From: Salmonella enterica subsp. houtenae serovar Houten
GTDB lineage: Bacteria; Pseudomonadota; Gammaproteobacteria; Enterobacterales; Enterobacteriaceae
Reading direction: 5' to 3'
DNA: 64,000 nt
Assembly (NCBI GenBank): GCA_900478215.1
Contig: LS483478.1
Location: 3,100,001-3,164,000, forward strand
This document shows positions 1 through 8,859 of the stretch, one piece after another. The notes under the pieces were generated by a model. It saw only the letters and a list, made by a program, of their open reading frames with translations. It had not been told where the DNA came from and did no database searches. A program made the translations under genes and the position numbers. Every line of letters starts with the position of its first letter. Position 1 is the first letter of the stretch.

Positions 1-835
1 GCCAGCCGGAGGGCAAATAGCCGTGTAGCGGATCGTGGGCGCTGGTCTGATCGGTTACCAGATCCGGGCGCACGCCGCGATTAACCAGCTCCGGCAGGAT
101 ATCCGCCGCGTTCGCGCACAGGGCCACGGACACGGCTTTCCCCTCGCGGGTATAACGGGCAATGCGGGCCAGCGCGTCATCCAGCGTGGCGGCCTGCTCA
201 TCCACGTAGCGAGTACGCAGACGAAAATCGATACGGCTTTGCTGGCACTCGATAGTTAGCGAACACGCTCCGGCCAGCGTCGCGGCTAGCGGTTGCGCGC
301 CGCCCATGCCGCCCAGTCCGGCGGTAAGCACCCAGCGTCCCGCCAGCGTGCCGTTATAGTGCTGACGTCCCGCCTCGACAAAGGTTTCGTATGTGCCCTG
401 CACGATTCCCTGACTGCCGATATAGATCCAGCTTCCGGCCGTCATTTGACCGTACATCGCCAGCCCTTTCGCATCCAGTTCGTTAAAGTGTTCCCATGTC
501 GCCCAGTGGGGGACCAGGTTGGAGTTAGCGATCAATACCCGCGGCGCATTGTCGTGTGTTTTAAATACGCCGACCGGTTTGCCAGACTGAATAAGCAACG
601 TTTCGTCCGCCTCCAGCCGGGTTAGCGTATCGACGATAGCGTCATAGCATTCCCAGTTGCGCGCGGCGCGACCAATCCCGCCGTAGACCACCAGCTCATG
701 CGGATTTTCCGCCACGTCAGGATCGAGATTATTCATTAACATCCGCAGCGGGGCTTCAGTCAGCCAGCTTTTCGCCGTTAATACCGTGCCTCTGGGGGCG
801 CGGATAGTCTGCTGACGATACTTGCTTTCAGGCAT
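1..835 (-). CDS. hutU: Urocanate hydratase HutU, N-terminal part (runs off the window)
   Basis: Urocanase catalyses the second step of histidine degradation, adding water to urocanate to give imidazolone propionate, with a tightly bound NAD+. The reading frame from the ATG at 835 starts MPESKYRQQTIRAPRG and shows the family's NAD-binding and substrate blocks (VYGGIGRAARNW, QSGKPVGVFKTH, YGQMTAGSWIYIGSQGI, TAGLGGMGGAQP). About 278 codons are present, roughly half of a typical urocanase of about 560 residues; the rest lies beyond base 1. It points away from hutC across a 274-bp gap that carries a HutC-like operator, so it is probably the first gene of a hutU(H) transcription unit. Confidence 0.95.
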   Translation of the reverse strand, partial: MPESKYRQQTIRAPRGTVLTAKSWLTEAPLRMLMNNLDPDVAENPHELVVYGGIGRAARNWECYDAIVDTLTRLEADETLLIQSGKPVGVFKTHDNAPRVLIANSNLVPHWATWEHFNELDAKGLAMYGQMTAGSWIYIGSQGIVQGTYETFVEAGRQHYNGTLAGRWVLTAGLGGMGGAQPLAATLAGACSLTIECQQSRIDFRLRTRYVDEQAATLDDALARIARYTREGKAVSVALCANAADILPELVNRGVRPDLVTDQTSAHDPLHGYLPSGW

Positions 836-935
836 AGCAATGACTCCTCATTATTCTCGGTCTGCCATCGCCGAATAACGCTAAAACGCCACTATCAGGC
901 ACCGCCGCAGACCCACAGATAAGAACCAGACATAT

Positions 936-951
936 ACTTGTCTATACAAGT
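936..951. promoter_or_regulatory. HutC-like operator upstream of hutU
   Basis: The 16-bp near-palindrome ACTTGTCTATACAAGT lies about 100 bp upstream of the hutU start. Its core TGTCTATACAA recurs upstream of hutI (3988-4003), the only other hut promoter region here. Shared sites in front of both hut units next to a GntR-family hut repressor gene suggest a HutC operator; binding is inferred. Confidence 0.75.
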
Positions 952-1030
952 AAGCGCAAGAAAAGAGTTAACAAAAATAATACAATTTTGTTATATTGTG
1001 TCAGCAATCACGTTTTCCGGCAGCGGCCGC

Positions 1031-1756
1031 TCAGGAGATAAATCGTCCCTGTAGCCGGTAGCGCGTCCCGGGGAAAAGTAAGCGGGCGTGAGAAACAATC
1101 CGCGACGCGGACCAGGTCGTACGACGAATGAGCAGGCAGGGCTCATGCTCTTTGATCGTTAACCACGCGCACTCTTGCGCCGTGGCGCGCACCGCCTCCA
1201 CAATATGTTCCCCTTCCGTTAGCGGCGCGATCCGCGACAAATAAGCGTGCGGCGTGGTCTGACGGTAATCCTGCGTCAGATAATCCACGGCAATATCCGC
1301 ATTCACGCAGCGATCTTCAATTTGTACCGGCAGATCGTTTTCATAATGCACCATGATGGAATGGAAAATGACATCGCTCTCATTGACGTTGAGAGCGCTG
1401 GCCTGTATGGCGTTTGCTCGCACGCGCTCCAGCGTTAACACCTCACAACGATGCTGATGATGGCGGGCGGCAATCTCCTCGGCGATACTGCGGACTTCAA
1501 ACAGCGCGGACTGCCCTTTTGGTTCGGCGACAAACGTCCCCACGCCCTGTAAACGCACCAGCCAGCCTTCATCCGTCAGCTCGCGCAGCGCCCGGTTGAT
1601 GGTCATTCGGCTAAAGCCATACTGGGCGACCAGCTCGGTTTCCGACGGAATGCGATCGTGCGGTTGCCAGACGCCGCCGGCAATTTTTTTACAGATGTCC
1701 TGTTTCACCGTTTCGTAAAAAGGGGCAGGCGCAGAACGGGAGCGAGATGAATACAT
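1031..1756 (-). CDS. hutC: Histidine utilization repressor HutC (GntR family)
   Basis: This is the transcriptional repressor of the hut genes, with urocanate as the family's usual inducer. The N-terminus carries a GntR winged-helix domain (FYETVKQDICKKIAGG, then IPSETELVAQYGFSRMT) and the rest a UTRA effector domain (about residues 90-241). A start at 1756 (MYSSRSRS) gives 241 residues and has an AAGGAAGG ribosome-binding site about 8 bases upstream; a longer frame begins at 1810 but has no such support. It is the last gene of hutI-hutG-hutC, so the repressor controls its own synthesis. Confidence 0.93.
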   Translation of the reverse strand: MYSSRSRSAPAPFYETVKQDICKKIAGGVWQPHDRIPSETELVAQYGFSRMTINRALRELTDEGWLVRLQGVGTFVAEPKGQSALFEVRSIAEEIAARHHQHRCEVLTLERVRANAIQASALNVNESDVIFHSIMVHYENDLPVQIEDRCVNADIAVDYLTQDYRQTTPHAYLSRIAPLTEGEHIVEAVRATAQECAWLTIKEHEPCLLIRRTTWSASRIVSHARLLFPGTRYRLQGRFIS

Positions 1757-1800
1757 GCGTGAAGCCTTCCTTATGCAGATAGTGTTTTCCGGATGACAAA

Positions 1801-2742
1801 TTAACGCCACCAGTGCGCGATTTGCCAGCCAAGCCGCGCCGCCACGCGTGCCGCTGCGCCATCGTCATCAAAGCGTGGATTAAACTCAACCAGATCCGCC
1901 GCCTGTAATTTTCCGCTGCGGCAAACCGGCTCAATTAAACGCAGAACCTGTATCAGCGGCACACCCAGCGCGGCGGGGGCGGAGACGGCCGGCATTTCCC
2001 AGACAGGCAATACGTCGAGATCGATAGTCAGATAAATTTTGTCCACCCTGGCGATAAACTGCATCATCTGCGCCAGAGCGTCATGGCAGTCCAGATCCTC
2101 CACCACGGTAACATTCCGCCGCGTCGCTTCTCGCCATAGCGCCCGCGTATTCGCCGCACGGCTCACACCGAAACAGGCATAATGAAACGCGCGGCGCTGC
2201 GCGTCGCATAGCTGCGCCAGTTGACGAAACGGCGTACCGGACGTCGCCCGGTCAGCCTGACGGAGATCCAGATGCGCATCAAGATTAAGGATCCCTACGT
2301 TCTCCTGCGCAAACGCGTCCAGCACGCCCGCGCCGTGTCCAAACGCGGTTTCATGACCGCCGCCCAGCACCAGCGTGCGCATCCCGGCCCGCAGACAGCG
2401 GCTTACCGCATCACGCAAGGCCTGCTGCGCGCCTTCCAGATCGGGCGTCGGCGCAGCCCAATTGCCTAAATCTACCAGCCGCTCATGACCATCATGGCAG
2501 GCCATATTCGCCAGCGCTTTACGCAACGCGTCCGGGGCGGCTGCCGCGCCGGGACGGCCTGCATTGCGTTTTACTCCTTCATCGCAGGCAAATCCCATTA
2601 ACGCGATCTGTTGCGGCCAGTTTTCGGGCACAAAAGCCTCGCTGCGCGTTACAGTCTGAAACAGACGCCGCGCATCCGGCGCTTCTGTACTGTCATCGCG
2701 CCCCTGCCAAAGCGCCAGGGAAGCCGGATACCATTGCGTCAT
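1801..2742 (-). CDS. hutG: Formimidoylglutamase HutG
   Basis: HutG hydrolyses N-formimidoyl-L-glutamate to glutamate and formamide, the last step of the histidine pathway. The 313-residue protein belongs to the arginase/ureohydrolase family: the metal-binding motifs GGGHE (about 127-131), DAHLDLR (about 155) and TIDLDVLP (about 240) are intact, consistent with a binuclear Mn centre. Its ATG overlaps the hutI stop codon by 4 bases (ATGA), indicating translational coupling; hutC follows 44 bases downstream. Confidence 0.95.
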   Translation of the reverse strand: MTQWYPASLALWQGRDDSTEAPDARRLFQTVTRSEAFVPENWPQQIALMGFACDEGVKRNAGRPGAAAAPDALRKALANMACHDGHERLVDLGNWAAPTPDLEGAQQALRDAVSRCLRAGMRTLVLGGGHETAFGHGAGVLDAFAQENVGILNLDAHLDLRQADRATSGTPFRQLAQLCDAQRRAFHYACFGVSRAANTRALWREATRRNVTVVEDLDCHDALAQMMQFIARVDKIYLTIDLDVLPVWEMPAVSAPAALGVPLIQVLRLIEPVCRSGKLQAADLVEFNPRFDDDGAAARVAARLGWQIAHWWR

Positions 2743-3962
2743 GTGATTTTCCCCCGGTATACCCGCTGATACAAAGGATTACGTCCCGGCTCATACACTA
2801 TCTCTACCGGTTGTTCAGCATCCCATACGACAAAATCCGCCCGGTAGCCGGCCCTGATCTGCCCATGCGTCGCCTGTCTTCCTAGTGCGCGGGCGGCATG
2901 ACGCGTAACGCCCGCCCATGCCTCTTCCGGTGTCAAACCAAACTGTACGCAGGCCATATTCATCGCCAGATGCAAACTGCAAAACGGGCTGGTGCCGGGA
3001 TTGAAATCGCTGGCGACGGCGACAGGCACCTGATAGCGGCGCAGCAATTCCACTGGCGGGCGCTGCGTCTCGCGCAGGAAATAAAACGCGCCGGGCAATA
3101 ACACGCCGACAGTACCGCCGTCACGCATCGCCGCGACGCCCGCTTCATCAAGATATTCGATATGATCCGCCGATAAGCCCTGATAACGGCTCACTAACTG
3201 CGCGCCGCCCAATAATGAAAGCTGTTCAACATGCCCCTTAACAGGAATACCTAACGCCTGCGCCGTCTGCAACACGCGCTCACTCTGCGCCACATTAAAG
3301 CCGACGCTCTCGCAAAAGAGGTCTACCGCATCAAATAACCCTTTTTGCCAGAGCTGCGGAATCATCGTCTCGCAGACCAGAGCGATGTAGCCGTCCGGAT
3401 CGTCACGATACTCCGCTGGCGTTGCATGAGCGGCAAGTAGCGTGGGGCTAATGTCGATAGCGTTTTCAGCGGCAAGCTTCGCAGCGACGCGCAACAGCTT
3501 TTCTTCTGTCGCCAGCTCCAGACCGTAGCCGGATTTAATCTCCAGCAGCGTGACGCCTTCGTTGACAAGGCGCATCATGCGTTCGCGCGCCAGCAGGTAG
3601 AGCGTCTCATCTGTACAGGCGCGGGTCGCTGATACCGTTGCGTTAATGCCGCCGCCCTGAGCGCTAATATGCTGGTATGACGCGCCGTTAAGCCGCTGCT
3701 CCCACTCTCCGGCACGGTTGCCGGCAAACACCAGATGCGTGTGGCAATCGATGAGCCCCGGCGTGACCAGTCGTCCCTGCATATTATGAATATTGTCCCC
3801 GCTAACGGGAAGCTGCGTCTGTGGCACGATATCGCAAATATGCCCTTCACGCACAATCAGCGCCTGGTTATCCACCAGCCCATACGGGCCTTGTCGCTGC
3901 GGGTCCATTGTCGCCAGCCTGATGTTTCGCCAGACAGTATCGCCCGGTAAAAGTTGCCGCAT
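2739..3962 (-). CDS. hutI: Imidazolonepropionase HutI
   Basis: HutI opens the ring of 4-imidazolone-5-propionate to give formimidoylglutamate. The amidohydrolase signature (GLIDCHTHLVFAG) and later metal/catalytic motifs (AAHATP, KGHVEQLS, SADHIEYL, SDFNPG) are present. I place the start at 3962 (MRQLLPGD), giving 407 residues, the usual family length. An in-frame ATG at 4001 would add 13 residues, but it lies inside the HutC-like operator at 3988-4003, so it is probably upstream of or at the transcription start. First gene of hutIGC. Confidence 0.95.
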   Translation of the reverse strand: MRQLLPGDTVWRNIRLATMDPQRQGPYGLVDNQALIVREGHICDIVPQTQLPVSGDNIHNMQGRLVTPGLIDCHTHLVFAGNRAGEWEQRLNGASYQHISAQGGGINATVSATRACTDETLYLLARERMMRLVNEGVTLLEIKSGYGLELATEEKLLRVAAKLAAENAIDISPTLLAAHATPAEYRDDPDGYIALVCETMIPQLWQKGLFDAVDLFCESVGFNVAQSERVLQTAQALGIPVKGHVEQLSLLGGAQLVSRYQGLSADHIEYLDEAGVAAMRDGGTVGVLLPGAFYFLRETQRPPVELLRRYQVPVAVASDFNPGTSPFCSLHLAMNMACVQFGLTPEEAWAGVTRHAARALGRQATHGQIRAGYRADFVVWDAEQPVEIVYEPGRNPLYQRVYRGKIT

Positions 3963-3987
3963 TCCTGTCGCTCTCTTGCCTGTCATG

Positions 3988-4003
3988 AGTTGTATAGACA
4001 TTT
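3988..4003. promoter_or_regulatory. HutC-like operator upstream of hutI
   Basis: The segment AGTTGTATAGACATTT shares the TTGTATAGACA core with the operator at 936-951, in reverse orientation. It lies 26 bp upstream of the chosen hutI start, where a repressor would block the hutIGC promoter. Inference from repeat sharing and position. Confidence 0.6.
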
Positions 4004-4200
4004 ATTTTCTTTCTGCTGCAGCTTGTCAACTCAAAGCACGAAAGTTGTTATTTAATTGTGACAAAACCATCTGATGCTAAAGATGTTTCCAGCCTGAAAA
4101 GGAACTTTTTACCTTTTCGCCTTCCCGTTTCGTTCAACTTAGTATAAAAAAGCAGGCTTCGATGGATGTCATTTAACTTTTTCAAAGCCCGGAGCAACCT

Positions 4201-5484
4201 GTGAATACATTATCGGTTTCCCGTCTGGCGCTGGCACTGGCTTTTGGCGTGACGCTGAGCGCCTGTAGCGCTACGCCACCCGATCAGATCCCTTCCGATC
4301 AAACCGCGCCTGGCACCGCCTCGCGCCCAATTCTGTCGGCAAAGGAAGCGAAAAACTTCGTTGCGGCGCACTATTTCGCCTCCCTGACGCCGAATACCGC
4401 CCCGTGGTCGCCGTCGCCGATTACCCTGCCCGCGCAGCCTGACTTTGTGGTGGGGCCGGCGGGTACGCCTGGCGTTACGCACACCTCGATTCAGGCCGCG
4501 GTCGATGCGGCCATGGTTAAACGCACGAACAAACGCCAGTACATTGCTATTATGCCGGGCGACTATCCGGGAACCGTGTATGTTCCCGCCGCGCCGGGTA
4601 GTCTGACCCTGTATGGGACCGGTGAAAAACCGATCGATGTGAAAATCGGTATGGCGATTGATGGTGAAATGAGTGTCGCTGACTGGCGCCGCGCGGTGAA
4701 TCCCGGCGGGAAATATATGCCAGGTAAACCCGCGTGGTATATGTTCGATAACTGCCAAAGCAAACGCGCCGCGACAATTGGCGTGATGTGTTCTGCCGCG
4801 TTCTGGTCGCAGAATAACGGTCTACAGCTACAGAATCTGACCATCGAAAACACGCTGGGCGACAGCGTCGATGCCGGAAACCATCCGGCGGTAGCGTTGC
4901 GTACCGATGGTGATAAAGTTCAGATTAATAAGGTAAATATCCTTGGCCGCCAGAATACCTTCTTTGTGACCAACAGCGGGGTGCAGAACCGCCTGCAGAC
5001 CGATCGCCAACCGCGCACGCTGGTGACGAACAGCTATATTGAAGGCGATGTGGATATGGTTTCCGGACGCGGCGCCGTGGTGTTCGATAACACCAACTTC
5101 CAGGTCGTCAACTCCCGCACACAGCAGGAAGCCTACGTCTTCGCTCCGGCGACGCTGTCTAATATTTACTATGGCTTCCTGGCGATCAACAGTCGCTTTA
5201 ACGCATCCGGCGATGGCGTTGCGCAGCTTGGCCGCTCGCTGGATGTCGACGCCAATACCAACGGTCAGGTGGTGATCCGCGACAGCGTGATTAACGAGGG
5301 CTTCAACATCGCCAAACCGTGGGCCGACGCGGTCATCTCGAAACGTCCGTTTGCCGGAAATACGGGAACCGTTGATGATAAAGGCGAGGTGCAGCGTAAT
5401 CTGAACGACACTAACTACAACCGTATGTGGGAATACAATAACCGCGGTCCAGGTAGTAACGTGGTGACGGAACCTAAGCAGTAA
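4201..5484 (+). CDS. ybhC: YbhC, pectinesterase-family outer membrane lipoprotein
   Basis: The 427-residue protein starts at a GTG with GGAGC a few bases upstream. It has a lipoprotein signal ending in LSAC (lipid-modified Cys at about residue 22). The rest is a right-handed beta-helix of the carbohydrate esterase 8/pectin methylesterase family (IQAAVDAAM near the start, then a repeated beta-solenoid pattern). E. coli YbhC is an outer membrane lipoprotein of this fold; its physiological substrate is not settled, and pectin esterase activity should not be assumed. Divergent from hutI and followed by a strong terminator. Confidence 0.93.
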   Translation: MNTLSVSRLALALAFGVTLSACSATPPDQIPSDQTAPGTASRPILSAKEAKNFVAAHYFASLTPNTAPWSPSPITLPAQPDFVVGPAGTPGVTHTSIQAAVDAAMVKRTNKRQYIAIMPGDYPGTVYVPAAPGSLTLYGTGEKPIDVKIGMAIDGEMSVADWRRAVNPGGKYMPGKPAWYMFDNCQSKRAATIGVMCSAAFWSQNNGLQLQNLTIENTLGDSVDAGNHPAVALRTDGDKVQINKVNILGRQNTFFVTNSGVQNRLQTDRQPRTLVTNSYIEGDVDMVSGRGAVVFDNTNFQVVNSRTQQEAYVFAPATLSNIYYGFLAINSRFNASGDGVAQLGRSLDVDANTNGQVVIRDSVINEGFNIAKPWADAVISKRPFAGNTGTVDDKGEVQRNLNDTNYNRMWEYNNRGPGSNVVTEPKQ

Positions 5485-5498
5485 TCGCAGGCTTATAA

Positions 5499-5535
5499 AC
5501 GGGCCGTCGCATCAGATGCGGCGGCCCGTGGTTTT
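5499..5535 (+). terminator. Rho-independent terminator after ybhC
   Basis: A long GC-rich inverted repeat (ACGGGCCGTCGCATC pairing with GATGCGGCGGCCCGT) ends at 5529 and is followed by GGTTTTAC, 15 bases after the ybhC stop codon. Confidence 0.8.
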
Positions 5536-5646
5536 ACTGCAAACGGTGTTTATTGATATTTTTATTATGGCGCTATAAAGCAAACTACAATAATTAACAT
5601 TTGAATGAATGCTCCTCCCTTATATGTCATTTTTATATTGAACTTT

Positions 5647-7101
5647 TTACTTCCCGTTACGCGTTATTGCGCCACTGAAAGGCTGACCATCAATGGCATC
5701 ATGTGTACGTAACGCCCCAGGATGTAACCAGCGCTGAACACGTGACGGCATATCAAATCCAATAAGCAGAATGACAACGAAAGTAAGACTAAATGAAAGT
5801 GACCCCAGAGCTGTTCCCAGATTAAGGCGTTCCGCGACAAGTGCCCCAATCACGGGAGCTGCGGCGCCGCCAAGCGCCCCGACGTTATAGGTAAATCCGA
5901 GTCCGGCAGCTCTTTGTTCCGTATCAAAATACCCGCCAATAAATTTCGGCAGTATTCCCGCAATACCCTGTGCCAGGATTTGCTGGAAAAAAAGTAAAAA
6001 CCCGAGAAGCCATATACTTGAACCGCCGATGGCAAATACTGGAATAATCAGGAATTGTGATGCCAACAGGCTGTATACATAAGCTTTACGGGTTCCCAGC
6101 CAGTCACCAAGAAAACCACCGACACAGCACCCCACCGCAGCCCCAAACCCACTGAAAAAAAGGACGTTCGCCACAGAGGCTGGCGAATAGCCCAGTTCGG
6201 TTTTAAGGTAAGTGGGTAAAAGCGCCTGAAGCGGCCAGGAGTACAGGAAAGCAAACAGCACAATGATCATCAGCATTACGCCTGTCGGCCAGCATTTTCC
6301 GCTGCTCTGTATCATAAAGCTGATAAAAATGACGGCGCATATTAGCCCCAGCCCTGAGATAATCACTGCATTGTGCAGTTCTCCCGTAAAACAAAACCAT
6401 AAAGCGACTGCGGCAACGACAGTCATCAGAATATTCACCACCCGGTACTCACCACGGTATAAAGCATCAATCATTGTCCGCACAGGGATACTTTCTGAAT
6501 TTCGCCTTTTCCAGTCTTCCGTTTCGGGGATACTTTTACGCAACCATAGTGCAAAAATAATAGGGAGAATACCGATGAAAAATAGTGCCCGCCACCCCCA
6601 TAAAGGAACTACCAGTCTGTAAACCTGAGCAACAATAACCGCGCCGACAGAAAACCCGGAAATGGGAAATCCACTGGCTTTATTGCGTAGATGTTCCGGC
6701 CAGCTTTCGATAACGTAAGTTGCACTTGTACCATATTCCCCCGCCATTCCCATACCGATAAATAGCCGGGCAATAAACATAACGGTATAACCCGGAGCCA
6801 GGCCACATGCCAGCGTCCCAAGAGAAAAGAGAACAATGCTGATTACCATTGCCGGACGGCGTCCATACCTGTCCCCCAGCGCGCCAAGCATCAACCCGCC
6901 AAACCAGCGGGAAATAAAGGCTGCAGAAATCAAACTGGCCGCCTCAACTGTCGTCAGTTCGAATTCGCGCTGTATATCTGTCAGTACCAGCGCAATCAGT
7001 ACAAAGTCAAAACCATCAAGCAGGTAGCCCAACCAGGCGGCAAAAAATACCTTCCACTGTGTACGGTTCAAACACCGATACCACACTTTATCATTCACCA
7101 T
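5647..7101 (-). CDS. MFS transporter, NanT-like (sialate:H+ symporter family)
   Basis: A 484-residue membrane protein of the major facilitator superfamily. It shows the inter-helix 2-3 motif GALGDRYGRRP, the helix-5 region MAGEYGTSATYV, and about 12-14 hydrophobic segments. The N-terminal block (QWKVFFAAWLGYLLDGFDFVLIALVL, quoted in part: AAWLGYLLDGFDF) resembles the sialic-acid transporter NanT and related acid/H+ symporters. The substrate cannot be read from the sequence, and no sugar-acid catabolic gene is adjacent. A GAGAGGGG ribosome-binding site precedes the ATG. It lies between ybhC and pgl with an IS66 relic upstream and looks somewhat less GC-rich than its neighbours, suggesting insertion. 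Confidence 0.8.
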   Translation of the reverse strand: MVNDKVWYRCLNRTQWKVFFAAWLGYLLDGFDFVLIALVLTDIQREFELTTVEAASLISAAFISRWFGGLMLGALGDRYGRRPAMVISIVLFSLGTLACGLAPGYTVMFIARLFIGMGMAGEYGTSATYVIESWPEHLRNKASGFPISGFSVGAVIVAQVYRLVVPLWGWRALFFIGILPIIFALWLRKSIPETEDWKRRNSESIPVRTMIDALYRGEYRVVNILMTVVAAVALWFCFTGELHNAVIISGLGLICAVIFISFMIQSSGKCWPTGVMLMIIVLFAFLYSWPLQALLPTYLKTELGYSPASVANVLFFSGFGAAVGCCVGGFLGDWLGTRKAYVYSLLASQFLIIPVFAIGGSSIWLLGFLLFFQQILAQGIAGILPKFIGGYFDTEQRAAGLGFTYNVGALGGAAAPVIGALVAERLNLGTALGSLSFSLTFVVILLIGFDMPSRVQRWLHPGALRTHDAIDGQPFSGAITRNGK

Positions 7102-7200
7102 AATTTATGCCCCTCTCCCCTGGGAGAGTTGTACATTTGTTGTACCAGGGGGAACCATTACTATCAGAAGATGTTCAAATGGCTACACAACAGGTGTAAG

Positions 7201-7370
7201 TGTTCAGGGTATGCGGTATTGACGATGATTGAGAAACCAGATCAATATTACAGGGCAGTAGCTCATCAACCCGAATGGAGGGCCAATCCGGGAATATCGC
7301 GAGGATATGACAGATATGACAGAAGTAAGCTTCGGGGGGGCCGTCCAATTTGCAGATTTCGGCCAGACCA
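7201..7370 (-). pseudogene. IS66-family transposase remnant (C-terminal end)
   Basis: Reading the minus strand from about 7363 gives AEICKLDGPPEAYF, then a short duplicated CHI-CHI stretch, then HILAIFPDWPSIRVDELLPCNIDL. This matches the C-terminal pattern of IS66-type transposases (Leu-x-Gly-xx-Pro-Glu-Ala-Tyr/Trp-Leu ... Arg-Val-Asp-Glu-Leu-Leu-Pro-Trp-Asn). No start, no DDE core and no terminal repeats are visible, so it is a dead fragment. The flanking stretch 7370-7660 has no gene I can support; it may hold more of the same decayed element. Confidence 0.65.
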
Positions 7371-7659
7371 TTTTCTCAGCAGTCAGCCAGTTGTTTCGTC
7401 CGGTTGAACTGGTCGTTGAACACATCAACCTGACGTGTCTTTTTTGATATTGTTGCCACCAGCTCCTGCATCCAGTGGAACAAGCCGTTTCGCCTCTGGT
7501 AACCTGCACGTCCTGTTTGCCTGTCCTTGCCAGAGTTTCAACCGCTGTCGAAGATTTCGCGGGGGTTCCCGGACCTCATTGATTTTTCGTTCCGTACTGA
7601 AGAGCTGAGCATATCCCTTGCCCCTGTCGGATATCCCGGACGGGAGGATAAGGCACAGC

Positions 7660-7693
7660 TCACTTGCCCGGCGATGCTACTTACCGGGCCTAC
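7660..7693. repeat. REP-like palindrome downstream of pgl
   Basis: TTGCCCGGCGATGC ... TTACCGGGCCTAC is the typical repetitive extragenic palindromic form, directly downstream of the pgl stop codon, where it may stabilise the transcript 3' end. Confidence 0.6.
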
Positions 7694-7700
7694 AGAGTTT

Positions 7701-8696
7701 TTAATACGCGTTCACCACTACCCACATCGGCCCCTGACCGACGGCATAACGGCCTTTCTCCGTCAGCACCCCCTGAGTGCCTGTGATTTCATAAACCGCG
7801 ATATGATGTGACTTTTGACCCGCAGCAATCAGGTATTTTCCACTGTGATCGATATTAAAGCCGCGCGGTTGGGCTTCCGTCGGCTGGAAGCCTTCAACGC
7901 TCAGTACGCTGCCGTCTTCGGAGACGCTGAAGACGGTAATCAGACTGGCGGTGCGGTCACAGGCATACAGATGCCGTCCATCCGGCGTAATATGAATATC
8001 CGCCGCCCAGCGCGTATCGGAAAAATCGGCGGGCATCATATCCAGCGTTTGCACGCACTCTATCTCGCCATGCGGATTTTTAAGCTGCCAGACATCCACC
8101 GAACTGTTCAGTTCATTGACGCAATACGCATATTGTTGATTCGGGTGGAAGACCATATGGCGCGGGCCTGCCCCTGCAACCGTATTCACTTCCGCCGGCT
8201 CCTGGGCCACCAGATGGCCGTCATCGCTTAGCGTAAACAGACAAATGCGATCCTGTTTTAGCGCAGGTACCCACAGGGTACGGTTATCAGGCGTAATATT
8301 CGCCGAGTGACACCCGTCCAGCCCCTCCACCACATCCACCAGCTCAACCGGCAGGCCGTCCTGTAAGCGCGTCACGCTGACATTACCGGCGTTATACGAT
8401 CCGACAAAGACAAAACGACCATGATGATCGGTAGAAATATGGGTCGGGCTACCCGGCAGGGCGGATTCGGCGGCAAACGTCAGCGCGCCATCATCTGGCG
8501 CAATACGATACGCCAGTACGCGAAACTCCGGGCGCACGCCGACATAGAGGTAACGTTTATCCGGACTGACCACCATCGGCTGAACCTGACCGGGCACATC
8601 CACTACCTGCATCAGCGTCAGCATCCCTTCGTGATTCAGGCTCCAGACGTGAATTTGCTGACTCTCAGGGCTGGCGGTATAGACTGTTTGTTTCAT
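7701..8696 (-). CDS. pgl: 6-phosphogluconolactonase Pgl (YbhE type)
   Basis: Pgl hydrolyses 6-phosphogluconolactone to 6-phosphogluconate in the oxidative pentose phosphate pathway. The 331-residue protein is the seven-bladed beta-propeller type (repeats such as VSPDKRYLYVGVRPE, ITPDGRHLYACDR, IDHSGKYLIAAGQ), not the SOL/DevB type. The start at 8696 (MKQTVYTASPE) has an AAGGAGT ribosome-binding site 6 bases upstream; an upstream in-frame start at 8729 lacks one. Divergent from ybhA. Confidence 0.96.
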   Translation of the reverse strand: MKQTVYTASPESQQIHVWSLNHEGMLTLMQVVDVPGQVQPMVVSPDKRYLYVGVRPEFRVLAYRIAPDDGALTFAAESALPGSPTHISTDHHGRFVFVGSYNAGNVSVTRLQDGLPVELVDVVEGLDGCHSANITPDNRTLWVPALKQDRICLFTLSDDGHLVAQEPAEVNTVAGAGPRHMVFHPNQQYAYCVNELNSSVDVWQLKNPHGEIECVQTLDMMPADFSDTRWAADIHITPDGRHLYACDRTASLITVFSVSEDGSVLSVEGFQPTEAQPRGFNIDHSGKYLIAAGQKSHHIAVYEITGTQGVLTEKGRYAVGQGPMWVVVNAY

Positions 8697-8859
8697 GAAT
8701 ACTCCTTTGCATATGGCATGTAGCTGCAATAACAGGACACAGCTTAACGTAGTCGCTTTTGACGGCGAATGCTGAATTCAGACGCAGAATTTTGTCTGCT
8801 TACCGTCCCGGTGTACCATGCCGACAGACGGAATTATTACTCTTAATCTGGAAAAAATT

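Noticed and set aside
7527..7811. A 94-codon plus-strand frame overlapping the pgl end
   Set aside because: Runs through a REP and antisense to pgl; not a protein pattern I can support, although 7527-7660 could be more of the IS relic.
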